From Siphlonurus alternatus (Eukaryota > Arthropoda > Insecta > Ephemeroptera > Siphlonuridae), in NCBI GenBank assembly GCA_949825025.1, contig OX463778.1, forward strand, positions 39,571,194-39,635,193: 64,000 bases of DNA, in the 5' to 3' direction. The notes beneath the pieces were generated by a model. It was not told the origin of the DNA. It worked only from the letters and a program-made list of their open reading frames with translations, and searched no databases. The position numbers were made by a program, and so were the translations under genes. Shown one piece after another: positions 42,968 through 57,300 of this stretch (within the stretch, counting starts at the first letter, position 1; every line of letters starts with the position of its first letter).

Positions 42968-45900
42968 TTAAGATGTGGTTATGAGAAAGAGTGATTTTTA
43001 ACTACATACAGATTAATTTTGGAGGGATTGGAGACTACGCCATTGATTAAAATTTAATTAAAACCCCCCTTTACTATAGAAATATTTCATGATGGGACAC
43101 AGGTGAACAATTAAATTCGAACCGAAACAATGTTCCAAAATACTTCCAATTATCTATACTGATGGTCGTATAATATAATAGGATATGAGGCTAGTGGATC
43201 CTGCATTGTGTATCACATTTAATTACGATTCATACTGGTAGGAATTAATTAACATGAGAGCTATCGATGCTCTATGGTAATATTTAATTATACTATAGTA
43301 GTTGTACTATAATGTTAATTTTGGGTTTAATATCTATAATATGCGGTATATCATGTGATAAAAACTTGAGCGATATTATAATATATTTACTATAGTAGTA
43401 GAAACTTAATTGAAATAGTTTTATAATTTGTATTCTATAATATATTATAGTTAACAATGCTATATATACAATATTTGTAAATTTAAAACTAATATAATTA
43501 TGAAACATAATTAACCATATAAAATTTTAACTATTTTCTACATTGAAGTTTGCTCGAGGAATTTAGTAATGCATAACTTTGAATTGTTCATAAATTACGT
43601 AATTAATGTAATACATTATCAGTTTCTATAGTATAATATAATACATATTATATATACAGTATATATATTATAATGTATTTTATATTTTATAATTTTATAT
43701 AATGTAATTGTTTAAGTTTAACATGTCACATAACTAAACCCATTATAATCCTCCTCAAAATCGATGCGGGCCAAAGATCTTGCCTTGTGAACGATATTTC
43801 TATACATTTCTATATTTAAATGAACCTTATCTTCATAATGTTGTTTCACCACAACTTGCTCACCACCCTGGCGTGATACGGCGCATTTCTGTAGTTGTAA
43901 TATACCGTGTATAGCACGGCAGGTGTTCGATCTATTTTTCCGTGACGTCATCGTCCGCAAGGTTAAATAACGTCTAGAAATTCAACATTGCGTGCTTGGA
44001 TGACTACAGTGTACAGTACAAACGTTCAATATATGATTTCCAGCGAACCTATTAAATAAACTGCTGTCACAATATAAAAAATATAATATTAAATTTTTGT
44101 TCTGGAAAAGATTCCATTTTTTTTTAACGTCGTGGTGGTAAAAGTGCCAAAGTTGCGAATGAAAAAAACGCCATCTGTTGCAATATTCCATCATGCGCAG
44201 AGAGGTGCAGATCTTTTTGGGGGAGAAAGTTGGCACATACAGAGGAGAAGTTAGCGGTGATATTTGTAGGGTAGGTCACACGCTAAGGGCATGAGATAAG
44301 TTATTATTAGCCCGTGGACAGCAAGCCATCACTCGTTTCTTGCACGCCAACAGCCCGACACTCTTCCAACCATCTCGTGGCTTCAGCAATCACTGTCTCA
44401 CCAGCATTTCGCGGAAGTTTTGGAGACCGGCGCTAATTAGACGTATACAGGCGCCGCTCTAGATTTTTATTTTTGCTTCGTCAAAATTCCTGTGATGGAT
44501 TTTGATTTTTTTCTTACAGAGCATTTGCATAATCCGCTTCTCATTTGATGAAGCTTTGCATGCACTGAAAACATAATTTATTTAAAATAATTCTTGTGGT
44601 TTTCGTTATTAAACAAATGATGTTGTTAGATCCGATGTCTTACCGTACAACTTACAAATAAGCATTTAAAAGCATATATGGATGAAAGGTAAAAAGAGCC
44701 CTGAACATTGTTATCATATTCAACATATTTTAAGTCGATCGAATTTTAATTTAAAATTTGCATCGATTGATAAAAAAATAAGTTATTATAATATATATTC
44801 TTGCAGAATTATGCAGTTTGGTCGAAGAAAAGTTTGCATGATGTATTTAATTTGAAATTTACTAATCTTTCCCATTTATATAGATTCATAAATAAATACA
44901 TTATTTATGTTCATATATTATTTACATTAAAAGTGTAACATGGTATTGCCATTGAAATCAATGTATTATGTAATGATCCCATAATTTAGTAAAAGCATTT
45001 TAAAATAGTTTTTATTGGTGTTAATCGATTTTTTATGTCATCAAAAAAACTTTTTAAGAGACCCACCGTAACTTTGTTGAAATATATTGTTGTTAGTGGA
45101 TTGCACTTAAACGATCCTGAAGGACTCGTGAGTGTATAAATTGTTTGCTATTCTCGTTCACCAACAGTTACGATGGAGATGAATCATTTATGTGATAGCT
45201 GCTACTACTGGGTTCGATGGTATTATTGGCCCTAGAGACTATACTCGGACAATGGTACAAAATAGGCTTAATTTTCAATGGTGCGGCTGCGCGGATGGTT
45301 TGACCTAGGCTCTGCATGCCGGGGAGGTGGGGGTGGGCACCGGAGATGGCGCCACCTCGGGGGTGGGGTGGGGGGAGTAAAATCAATGCTTGCAACCCCC
45401 ATCGTGAAACTTCTCTGCAGTGTTATTATAATACAAACAGCTGCTTCACAATTTATATATATATTTTTTGATGTTAAATATATAATGAAATTTAATTGAA
45501 TCGCGCAATTTTTAATGAAAAACGTTTGTTTGAATTTTAATGCAACTTGAATGCACTTGATATGAAATAACATTGCTGTACTTAGTGTACTACTTTTTTA
45601 TAGAATGATATAAGGTTGCTCATAAAATTTATCTTAAAATAGAAAAAAAGTTCAGAAGTCCACCGGTGAACCATTACATTTTTTTTATCATTATTTATGA
45701 TATATAATACGCCTATAGTTTATATTTTTATTGTTCTCTGTATTTTTTATAGCAAGGCTAGACATCTGTCTACTAGCTATGGCTTGCTGTTGATCAATTT
45801 TTTCTTCTTTTTTTTTACTATCTTATTTTTACAGTGAATGGAATGGTCGTGTGTCGTGTTTTTGTTTTTTGCGAGCGATATATTTTTTCAGCGTAGGTGT

Positions 45901-46440
45901 GGCATATTATTCATTAAGACTGCCTTATTTATAATGCTTAGTTATCAACAAATGAGCTGACGGAGAAAAATAATGTCACATGAACGTGGTAACAAGCAAA
46001 AAATGTAATTTTATGAATTTAACGTATCTAAAGTATGTATAATATATAATGTTGTATATAAGGCAGACGTGAAAAAAAAAATGTTTTCGTTTTTTGTAGA
46101 ATTTATGAAGGGATGTGGGTGTTTAATTTTTGCACTTTTTGCTCATGTGACTTTTCCAACTACACTGCAATAATATTTCCGTAAATCAACATAATTAATA
46201 TTGGTTCATTTGCACCTATTTGGTACCGTCATTATTTAATAAAATATCAATCATGTTGATGGTGTAAAGAGCTGTGTTTTTTTAAGGAACAAATTTGCCC
46301 TTCTATCTAACGATGTTGGTTACATAATAAAATTTTGACAACAGTCGTCGTTGCTATTCCTTACATGACAATTAAAAATGGTATTTTCATCTTATATGCA
46401 ATGTTAGTTAGTCGGTACAAATATTTCAATATTAAATACA

Positions 46441-46566
<126 letters not shown>

Positions 46567-46572
46567 CATATT

Positions 46573-49500
46573 CAGGGGCGGCTCGTGCCCCTTTTCCGTG
46601 GGGGTGCTGCCTGACATGGGACCCGCAGAACACCATGGGGGGGATTGGGGGGCGGAGCCCCCCAATGGCCCGCCGCAGGCGCGATTTTTTTTAAGGACAC
46701 GCCCCTTTTTTAGGGTAAAATTATGACAAAATCATATAATAATGCTCTCAACAACGAAGCAGAAATTATCTAAAATCAAAAAATGCATGCATTTTATTTA
46801 TAATTAGTTATGACATGCACTTATGCGAGCCCTTTTGAAATCGTGATTGAATGTTTCAAACTTAATATAATATCCAATTTTTAATTATTTTTTTTTAATT
46901 CATAAGTCCTTTCACGTGGTAAGAAACATATATTTATATAAAAATAAATATTGTTTAAAGCCCTTTTTTTAAATAATAGTGTCAATCAAACTGCATTCAA
47001 ACTGCATTGTTAATATGAAACCTGAATGTCTGGTATAATTTTTACGCAATGTATATAATGAACATCAAATAAATCGATCATGGTATATACAATATGTACA
47101 AAATTAGGCAACAATCAGAATCTAATATAAATTTTTAAAGACAAAATTTAATAAAAAAATAAAAAATGAAATTTATATAAGAAAAAATTGCATTATTAAA
47201 CATTATTTCAATATTATTAGTATTTATTTAATTGAGAAAAAAATAATCGTAATCCTGTTAAGGTAGAGATAACACGGATCAGCTGACCTAATGCTAAAAA
47301 AATCTCAGCCATGAAAATTACGAAAAAAAAAAATAATAAAATGTTCTCCTCTACATCGCCTATCAGGTATCCGGCATTTTCGGTGTAAGACATTTCGGTG
47401 TAAGGAATGTTCGGTGTAAGCGTTCGGTGTACGGAACTTTCGGTGTAAAGAGATCTTGGTGAAGGGAAGATTCGGTGCAAGGAATTTTCAGCGTAAGGAA
47501 AATTAGGTGCAACGTTAATAAAACTGTTAAATATAAAATAATGTAATTGTTTTTCAATTTATTAATACTTTTTCTATTTGAGGTAAGAATTAGAAGAACT
47601 AGAAGAACTTATGCTATATATATCAATAGTCAGTACATGTTGTCAATATACACCGAACGCTTACACCGAACATTCCTTACACCGAAATGTCTTACACCGA
47701 AAATTCCTAGAATCCCTCTCGAGCGGTATAACAGATCAAAGATCCCAATTTTTTTATTATTGTTTTATTTTTTTTTTTAGCCATGCAATATTTCTTTGAT
47801 TACTATCGCATATTTGCTGCTAAATAATGTACTGCCGGTACACGCAAACCCGGGAAAATAAGCTATATATTTTTCTCATCCTGGAGCAGTGTAGTTGACG
47901 ACGTTTTCTTATATTTTGTATACTCGTACATTGCACTTTTACAACTTGTTTTTGTTTTATTGTTTTATTTTTATGTTTGAATTTTCACATTAATGGTATA
48001 AAATGCTGTAGTGAATAATTAATAAATAAATAGCTCCCATGTATAATATATCGACTTGTTCCTGGTAAACTTATAATTTATAATAAAATACATGGGCGCG
48101 ATTCACGAACGAATTAAGTTATCCAGATTTCTCTCTTAATTAATTCGATCGACGTTTAGTGCCATCGAGTTAGACTGGCGCTAACTGCGTGGTTAGTAAG
48201 AAACCTGTTGTTGTCGTTGTTCGAACGTGAGATCTCACGATTGTTTACATGCATGCACCACTTAATTTTCAAAAGACAAAAGTGTTGGTTCTTTTGGGAC
48301 AGTCATATTTTTATTAAAGTAAAATAAAAGTGCTGGTCTTCATTCCTCAGATGCTTCAATATATTTAGTCAATCTTTGTTAGTATATTCACTGATGAATG
48401 TAATTAAAATTTTGTTAATCTGCTCAATGAAACCATATTACAGGAAAGGTCTTCGAAGTGTTGTTCAAAATTATTCCCGCATGTCAAATACCACAAGCTC
48501 ATTGGTTCTGTTGAACCAATGAGCTTGCGGGTACTGCCGATACATAGCCCTCTGGTGGAAGGCCAAGACCAGCAGGGGCGATCGTCAACTGTCAAGATAT
48601 TAGCCGTCTGAAATTTAAAAAATAACACGCAAAGTAATGGGGAGGAAATATTTTTTTAAAAATATTTACCTGATATTATTGAAGGTATCTTGTAGTGCGA
48701 TACTACTTTAATGTAGTCTCCTGCGTGCTGATTATTTTATTTAGTTGATAAATATTATACTAACTGAGAAATATTACGGTAAAGTCAGGGCGGGAACTTA
48801 GTTATATCTTCCAAGCCTTGGATATGTATCATGACGTCACGGAATATTGAAAATGCAAAAAAGTACTTGCATCAACTTTCATACATTATTTTCGATGTAG
48901 TTATAACTTTACTTGATATACAAAGTAAAGAAATTGCAATTAAGTAACGTGAAAGTCACTCGCTATGAAGAAAGGTTTTCAATGTTTATATGACGTCATC
49001 GCCAGTAAACTGACTTTTTCCTTCGCGGCTTCGCGCATGCGCAGATGTAACAGAAGTCGGGTTCATAAAACATTAATTGGAGTGTATTAATATTGTTTTT
49101 GCGTGAAAAAGAAGGTTGTTACGCAAGATTAGACTATATTAGAGTTAAACTAGTTTCGTTTTCAAAACTCTAGCACACAGCGCAATTGTCGTAAACCGCG
49201 ACCAAAGTGAAGTCCTCTCCCATTTGATTACACGCAAAGCTGCTGCTCAGTAGGACGGCTATTGAAAAGTGGGCGCGGTCAGGTCTTGGCCTTCCACCAG
49301 AGGGCTATGGCCGATAGCACAGTCCCCGATCGCTCCAAAATCACACGGCTTGAGTGGGAGTTGAAGAGGAGGAGAATGAGGGTGGGAACACTGCTTTGGG
49401 CTACTGCTAGTAGTGGCAGTACCTTCCGCTGGGCAGCGCTGAGGGAATAAATTTACGCGGCAGCGGCAAAAATTTCATGATTTTAAATGTTAGAACTGAT

Positions 49501-49621
49501 AAAAATTTGCTGGAAAGTTCAGAAAAATTATAGGATTATTTGATATTTCTAATTGTGTGTTTGTTCCCAAAATTTCTGGGGGGGCTGCAGTACCGCAGTA
49601 CTATAGTACGAGCCGCCCCTG
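46573..49621. mobile_element. 3-kb hAT-type element with 8-bp duplication
   Basis: Left end CAGGGGCGGCTCGTG, right end (C/T)ACGAGCCGCCCCTG, flanked by the perfect 8-bp direct repeat ATCATATT (46565-46572 and 49622-49629). CAG-GGCGG termini with 8-bp duplication are typical of hAT. No transposase ORF is visible, so it is non-autonomous. The interior holds a 56-bp inverted repeat of TTCGGTGTAAG units (47376-47431 with 47649-47704), a 15-bp perfect hairpin (48494-48527), and an internal inverted repeat of roughly 50 bp (48536-48590 with 49277-49335). Confidence 0.93.
47376..47704. repeat. Inverted arrays of TTCGGTGTAAG units
   Basis: A left arm of 56 bp (47376-47431) made of TTCGGTGTAAG-type units recurs exactly as a reverse complement at 47649-47704, with 217 bp between. 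The left array continues in degenerate form to about 47515. It lies inside the 3-kb hAT element and may be a nested foldback insertion. Confidence 0.88.
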
Positions 49622-49629
49622 ATCATATT

Positions 49630-51950
49630 ATATAATATAGATTATGCTGGGAAAATATACCTTATATACGTAATTCACCCTACTCCTACTTTTGGAAACA
49701 TTTTGTATACCTATGAATTTATCTCAATTAAATAGCATGGACTGAGAGGTGGCGACATCATCGGGATAGGTGTGTACTATATACAGAAAAAAAAATCTGT
49801 ACTATTTACAATGTATTTACAATTAGTCCCTATATATAAACTGCACGGACTTGTTGACATCAGTTATTCTTTTAAATGTTTTACTTTATTTATTTTTTGA
49901 CAGTGTAAATTTGCTGTCTGTTTGAACGTCGTTTCCTCTCGAGTGCACCTGGAAATACTGTGAATACACCATAATGGCGGCCGGGTATCTTGTGATGCTG
50001 ATGGCGCCCCCGGTGCCAACAATCTTCCCCCTGTATGACGTCACTACCATTGTAGCCAAGTGCGCCAAGCTCACTAATGACTGGCCAGCAGCAGGCGGTA
50101 ATCATCACACGTGTGCGCGAATCTTCGTGTCGCAATTAGAACGCGTATTGTCAACACATTCCTACCCTACCTTGTTTTTTTAGGTAAATTTTTTTAGCAA
50201 AGTAGCTATTTAGTATTATATCAATTTTAATTTATTCCTATTGTTTTTAGTTAATTAATGATGTTATGTTAATGACAACATTAAACACAAAATAATAAAA
50301 ATACCCTTTTTAATTGGTAGTTGTGACTAAAAGGGCAATTTTGAAGTGTATGCTTTGAAATAACATTATTATGGCTAGTTATAAATTTTCCGCATAACAA
50401 TAGTCACTGATATATATTATATGATATAAAATAAAAATCTTATTCAAAAAGGCAAAAAAAAAAAGGGCATTTTTTGTTAAAATGTTAATATTTATACAAG
50501 CATATTGTAGCTTTTTTTCTGATGGAGACAAGATTATTTGAACTGTGTCCTTACTTTGTCTCTTTTGTGTTACATTATTTATCATCTTTACCAAACCTTT
50601 TGTTCTTTTCACAGTATTATTTTTTTAATACTCTCATGCGAAGCCATCGCAGTTAATTCACACAGCTTTTTTTTCTTCTGTCGAGATTAAAAAAATATAT
50701 ATGAAAATAAATATTATACATTAAAATTGTACCGTACCAAGTTGAATCTTGCTTGAGCTAAGCTTATAGCTCTCAAACTTGAATTTATGCATAAACATGC
50801 TATATTTTATACACGCACTTGCTTTAAATGTTGGGTCAATACTGCATGTTTGTTTATCATGCTAATGAAAGTATTATCAAATAAATAAAAATTGAACATC
50901 GTGTATTGGTTAATAAATTTTATAATTAAGATATTTTAACAGAACTCCTCTGTTTTATAATTTTGTTGAATTCTTTTTCGTGTGCAAAAGTCTATGTAAA
51001 AACTACAAATAATTAAACCTAAAAAATAAAAATAAATGCTGAAATAAACTCGTATTTACCATACATATAAATTATAAACGGTATAATTTCTATTAAATGC
51101 ATTTTATTTTATTTAGAACAGTTAGATCGTATAATATTATATTAATAAATCTATATATATGTATACGGCTTTTACCCGAGTTAAGTTAAAGAAATGTAAC
51201 TATTCTTTAATTAGACTAATTAATTCCTTTATTATATAAATAAATTGTGATGTAATAACAATTCTAAAGAATTTATAGTCCGTTAAGAAAACGACACGGA
51301 AAATAATATCAAGTTCGTATTGTGCTCTACAGAGCGTGCTGCAGATGATGCTATTATTGTACACATTGGCGTACGCGCAGAACAACGATAAAAGTTTTTA
51401 TGTTTTCTCATATACAGCCCATTTTTGTGTGACATTCAAAGTTTTAAGGTCGCTATTTCATTATATGACCAACTTTATGTCCGTTCTTGACATAGAATTA
51501 GATAAGTCTATAAATATGAAATACTTAACTAATTCAATTAGAGCTACTTCACCTGTAATCAAAATTAAATTAATGTTTTAACAGAAAAATAATAAAAGGA
51601 TGCAAGGGCGAAGGAAAGAGGAGATAAAAAATACATCATACACAGAGCATTTTGGAAAATCGTATTATTATCGATAATGCAACAATGCCGGACGGAAGGT
51701 TGGACAAAGGAAACACGATACCTGTTGTGATAACTTGAGTGACTGATTTCAGTGATATATAATACAAAATCATCGTCAAAAAAACAAACTTTTTTCAGAT
51801 ATTTTATGACATTGTGTCACGTGAGACTGTGCTAAGGATTTCGTTACGATTCGTCCAGCAGTCTCTTTCCAACTGCCATGACCATGTAATATAAATGGAT
51901 AAGCATGCGTGATATTGGAGATTTTGATGCTGCGAGTTCCGCGGGTCGTC
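49630..51950. other. AT-rich DNA, nothing else recognised
   Basis: Apart from the ORF at 49974-50183, no gene, repeat array or promoter is evident. Short ORFs here are AT-driven. Confidence 0.5.
49974..50097 (+). CDS. Possible coding exon, unknown protein
   Basis: ATG in good context (A at -3, G at +4) opens MAAGYLVMLMAPPVPTIFPL then YDVTTIVAKCAKLTNDWPAA, in a GC-richer island within AT-rich DNA. GCAGGCG|GTAATC is a weak donor (phase 1); without splicing the frame stays open to 50183. It contains a TGACGTCA (50036). No family recognised; the opposite strand is also open. Confidence 0.2.
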
Positions 51951-51954
51951 GCAC

Positions 51955-52197
51955 TAGAGCGTGGGAGGATTGTTGAAAAAGGGGGCGGGGCTGCGTCGGC
52001 CGTGCGGACTGCGGAGAACGAGCGAGTGGTTCGGTCAGCGAGCCCTCAGTCTTCTGTGTGCCCGTGTACTGCGCGCTGTGCCGTGCGTTGGCGCTGCTGC
52101 TAAACACGTGAGAGTGTGCTGGTGCTGCCCTGCCCACCTCATAGCACATGAAGTACTTCGACGAGCTACACAGAATGTTCGTCATCAACTTTGTTTG
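51955..52197 (+). promoter_or_regulatory. GC island with possible first exon
   Basis: A GC-rich block (51955-52140) in AT-rich DNA looks like a promoter and leader. It ends with ATG AAG TAC TTC GAC GAG ... at 52148, an ORF MKYFDELHRMFVINFV that runs into TTTG|GTAAGA, a consensus donor (phase 2). Several other ATGs precede it. If real it would be an alternative first exon of a gene to the right. Protein not recognised. Confidence 0.28.
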
Positions 52198-54099
52198 GTA
52201 AGACTCGTTTTTAATTATATAATTTTATCGTATACAGCTGCAGAGGGAAGAGCCTCTCAGTATATAACATCGTTTGAATGGAAGTCTTCTTTTATATAAT
52301 GTCATCCTTTTATTATTATATATTTAAATTTTGAATGATGACATTATATATTTTATAAAATCTTTATTATACCGAATAAAGTAAAAAAGTTTTTCCTTAA
52401 AAAAATTTGTTAAGTACACTTGAACGGTATTGTGGACTACGTGTTACACTACTTGTATGTATGTACATTAGTGTTATGTATACATTCTCGGTACAATGGC
52501 GTATATATATACTGTAAGAGTAAATACCTAGGTAGGTCTCCCCAAAGTCATACATAAGCTAATCTAATTAAATAGACATTAAGTTTACTTTAAGCATACA
52601 GCAGCCTTTATATATAAGTAATGTTTCGGTACTAAAATATGACGTCAGAGAGATTTTTAAAAATTCAAAATTATTACGGAAAAACAAAACTTATTTTCCT
52701 TGCAAATTATTATGTGTTCTGGGGCAAGTGTTGCTCGCAGCATAGTATTTTTCACCCACGCGGTTAGATGCTCAGAGATTGTGAATGTAGGATGACACAA
52801 CTACGCGCAATTTTCCGCCAATCAATAAACTCCAAACTTGTGCCGCTGCGGGCACACTTCTCTCAATCTACAAAACATTTAATTTAATTAATTATATCTC
52901 TCTGTTCATATTATACCTGCATTTGATTATTATTCTTGTCATATATATATAATATAAAATAAATAGTTTTTTTATTAACACAACAAATAAACAAACAATA
53001 ATTTTACATATTAATGTGAAAACACGTATTTCTTTTTCTATAATATTTTATTATATATACATAAAATAAAACAACTTGTATTATATTTTTGATAAATTTT
53101 GAGGAGAGATTTCTATACGGTGAGATATCGAATGTAACCTTGTCTATGTTGTGAATGTCATATTATTATTATTTCTGTGTATGAGATTTTCATTCCGTTG
53201 GCACGAGACACAACGTGAGAGCTATCATGAGAACATAAAAACAGAAGACATTTAGTGAGAGCTTTTTATTTCTTATAAAAAGAGGCGTAGTTTTGTTTAG
53301 TTGTGATGTGAGTATCGAATAACCCTTCTTCTTCCATATGTTCCTTTACTCTGGATTCTCACGGACCGGAGTTCGAGCTCTTCGTGGCCGAGTTTATTTT
53401 TTCTTGAGAAAGCTTTGTTTTTTTTTTTGCGACATTGATATGTGATATTGGTAGCCACGTGCTCTCGTTCCTTTGCTTCTCGATGATGATAGTATTATAA
53501 CCTGACGACTCGCGAAAACAACGGGACCGCGACCCACTGGGCCCGCCTGCCGTACAGTCCGTGCCAAATCATGGTGTACTTTTAACTCACTGAAGCTTCT
53601 GCACATGGTTATATTGACATTGTAATTAGATTTGTAAATACTGTAAATTAGAGAACCAATAGAACGACTAAACCAATAAATTGGCCCCTCACCTGGAATT
53701 AAAATACGTACGCGAATGGTAGAATTTATTTAGTTAGTATAACGAACTATATACTGATGTGTAGATTTTATAACGAATTTGTATTGAATTACAGAAACTT
53801 GTTAACAAAAGTAATTAGCTTAATTAACTTGTTTACACGTAGGATTGTCTTTTTATTTCATCTAACTTTATGTTTTATATTCATTTTTGCTGTCAGTATC
53901 TCTCCTCTGTTTACAAAGTTTAATCTTTGAACAAATCTGCGAGTTGGATGATAAATTTAGGTTTTAGTTTGTTTATTCACATGCACTAATTAAACACTGA
54001 TGTCAACTAAAACCGTCATGGAGCTATATTTATAATACGTGAAGCATTATATGAGTACGTTTTATCTGGCCGCTCCTAAATACAACAAAAGATAACATT

Positions 54100-54371
54100 G
54101 AGTGCGTTTGAATTCACGGGCCAGCCCGGGCTGGCCTGGGCTGAAGCGTTTTTTGTCGTCAAGTGGGGCCAGCCCGGCGGCCATTTTTCCTCCTCTCATG
54201 ACGTCACTTCCTGGCTGGCCCAGGCTGACGCGGGCGGACTCTACAGTGCGCCTGAGACCTAGCGGACAGACTGGGAACTAATTATGACGACATTATGACG
54301 TTTCATACCAGGCGACCAAGGTCACCGCCATTTTACCCAGCCCGGGCTGGCCCGTGAATTCAAACGCACTC
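54100..54371. mobile_element. MITE with long GC-rich inverted termini
   Basis: Left GAGTGCGTTTGAATTCACGG then GCCAGCCCGGGCTGG; the right end is the same inverted, perfect over about 33 bp. It is flanked by ATT on both sides (54097-54099, 54372-54374), a possible 3-bp duplication as in PIF/Harbinger-type elements. The body is GC-rich (GCCAGCCCGG, CTGGCCCAGGCTG repeats) and has one TGACGTCA. No ORF. Confidence 0.88.
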
Positions 54372-57300
54372 ATTTCTACTACATCCAAGTCAAAGTTATA
54401 TTATCAGAAGGCAAAAATACGTGCAATAAAAATGCTTGGATCAGCGTATTTAACAGTTGTAAAAATGAAATGTTTTTCAAACTATATACTTTCATGGATC
54501 ATAAAATAAGCAACCTTCATGATTAAAAAAAAAAAATCAGTAAAAATTTATTACACGGTGGATGAATGGTGGTAAATGACGGAGGAAGCTGCTACCTACA
54601 GTGTTGTTGGTTCACCATATAAAATATATTTGAATATCTGTAGGCTTAGGGTGATGATTGAACTCAGGTTTTTCTCCTCCCAGTCAACCCCACTATCGAT
54701 TGACAAGCGCTAGCTGTTATCTATTCAAGGAAACTTTTTCTTATTTGGCATCATCTTGAGATGTTTGTTCAGATTATCAGTTTGCAATAAGGAATTCAAG
54801 AAGTCAATAGTATATTTAAGAGAAATGTTAAAAGTTATTAAAAAATTGTTTTCTCTAAGATAACTTAATCTTTATTGTCTTTCTATTAAAATCTACAGGT
54901 TTGTCTTACTTTTTATTATTGTGGCATAAACTAATAAGTGTGTCGTATATATGATACGTTGTATAAATCTCACTTTATAAGTGGTAATGAATATATGAAT
55001 ACATTGATTGTATCACAGTCACGTGCTTACGCGTGATCCATTATTCATGCACTGCAGACGCAAATGGAGGTTGTGTCGGGTTACGAACCCGGCAGGCTGC
55101 TGCACGTTGATGACGGAGAGCACTGGAGAGGAACGGCTCAGCCAACAGAGAGCTTCTCTACCGCTTGAACATCCTCTTTTGTGGCGGCCACTTACTGCTG
55201 GTGCACTGAAATTGGAGAAAAAGAAAGAAAAAAACGGTCAGCCATGAAAATGCAATCGTGTGAATGGGATCTCCAGTGAAGGACAACCAATAGATGTATA
55301 ATAATATAAAGTCTGATTCAAGAAACTAAAGCATGACGTCATCAAATATTAGATGTCGAGAGTTAACTATCAGCAATGAAATTAAGTTTGTAATGAAAAA
55401 ACATGATTTTTTTTTACAGTTTTGAATTCCATCAGCAAGATATGTGTTTTTATATAAACTTAAATTATAAAAATTGCTAATACCATTTCTCTTATACAAC
55501 AAGTATATATTTCCTCATCGTTAAAAATAAGTCAATTAATACACTTGGATGTCTCTCATGCCTTCTTGGTATATAAATAACGTATTGTTCTCTGTAGCCA
55601 GAACGTACAATAATATAATAATAATAATAATAATAATATCGAGCGTTCTCACGATTCTCCTCACAGCTGGCACGCAGGGAGAGATGTCCGGTCCTTACAG
55701 CATCTTTGTCTCCATCACGTCTCCCTGCTGATCTGCATGACTGCTTGGCCGTCCCCCGCTTCTCTCTAACTTATATTACCTGGCTAGCCGCAGCATCCCT
55801 CCCCCCTTCATCTCCTTTGGGCTTTGGTCCATTAGCGTCTCTATGAAGATTATATACCAGACGCGAGAGGGAAAACTATCAACATGTACTATAAAATGAT
55901 AAGAAAAATAACAATAGAATGTTCTCTCATGTATTAAAATATGTTACATGATGGAAATTCTTATCATTATTATATACATAAAAGATATAAAAATGTACCT
56001 AACTACAATATTATATAATTAGATTATAACTAATGATGCCATAGTCTGGCCCATTATAAAAATTCTGAATAAGATATATATATTTTTAATTGGTTTACAC
56101 ATGGCTAGATTCAGTCTCTCGATGTATATTATATTTTTTTATATTTTTTTATAATAATGTGCGTTGCCAAGGGAGACGGTGGAGAAGCACTCTGGATCTC
56201 TGTGAGCACCACACCTGATATTCCAAGCAAACATTGATCCACATTTAAACCATCTGATACACCAAGTCATCCATACTAATGGCTTGTTTGGTTACTATTT
56301 ATATTTAATTATTATACCTCAAGCGTTATATGGCATACCAAGAATTCTTTTTACAGAAACTTTATAGAGAGCTATTTGTTGTATTTTGATAATATTTCAC
56401 GGTTCTTACATATTCTTATATGGATGATAGCACAAAATAATACAACTATGTCAATAACAAAAGTTGAATTCAGCAATCTTTGACTATATTTTTTATAACT
56501 TGCGGTGTAAATTTGTATACATTTTTATATAAACTTAAAAAATATAAAAAAGTAAATTTCGCCCATGAAATTTTTCACTTTTTTCACATTATTATGCACC
56601 GAATTATTTTTACTTTGCTGTGGCAATTTTTATGATACTATCATGTAAATTTTGTACTAAATTTATATTTCTTCGAGACATTTTACCCCATAAACAGTAA
56701 TTATTGTTATCATGTCTGAAGATAGCTATATAGCCTATTAATGACCAACCAGATTGTGTTGTATACACATGTAATTATTATTATGATAATGGAAGGTAGG
56801 TAGGTAATATTCCCCAACACAATGTGGTGTATAATCGCTTAGAGACAAGGCCGGGGTAATGCATGTCTGATGAAGGTAATTATTATGGAGCGGTAAGGCA
56901 CGGTCAGGGAGAAAGCGACCACCACCACAGCAGGGATCGAGAGGGAAAGCTCAACGGTTTACTGGGAAAGTACTTTTCAGCTGATCGAACAATGTAAGTT
57001 TTTGATGACGTCATAATAATCTATAACCTCACCCCTGGAGACTTGTAAGTGCAAATTGTTTGTGTGACAAATTATTTACCCAAGGGTGTACTCGTCAGAG
57101 ATGCAGCTATATAATATATTAGGTGGAACCAGGCAAGGATCGATCCCAAGACTTACATAACGTTGTACCTTCTATCGCTGTACCATAAAAATATAGCTTA
57201 TATAATGAAATATTATGGCATATTGTTGTAGTTTTTGTTATCTATTTTATTCTGTAAATATATTATGATAATTTTAGTAAAGAATTATATTTCAAAATTT

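Noticed and set aside
55070..55180. tRNA-like box B (GGTTCGTAACC) on the minus strand with a TGGCTGAGCCG box A
   Set aside because: The boxes are too far apart for a tRNA, and no acceptor or anticodon stems could be formed; possibly an old tRNA-derived SINE but not supportable.
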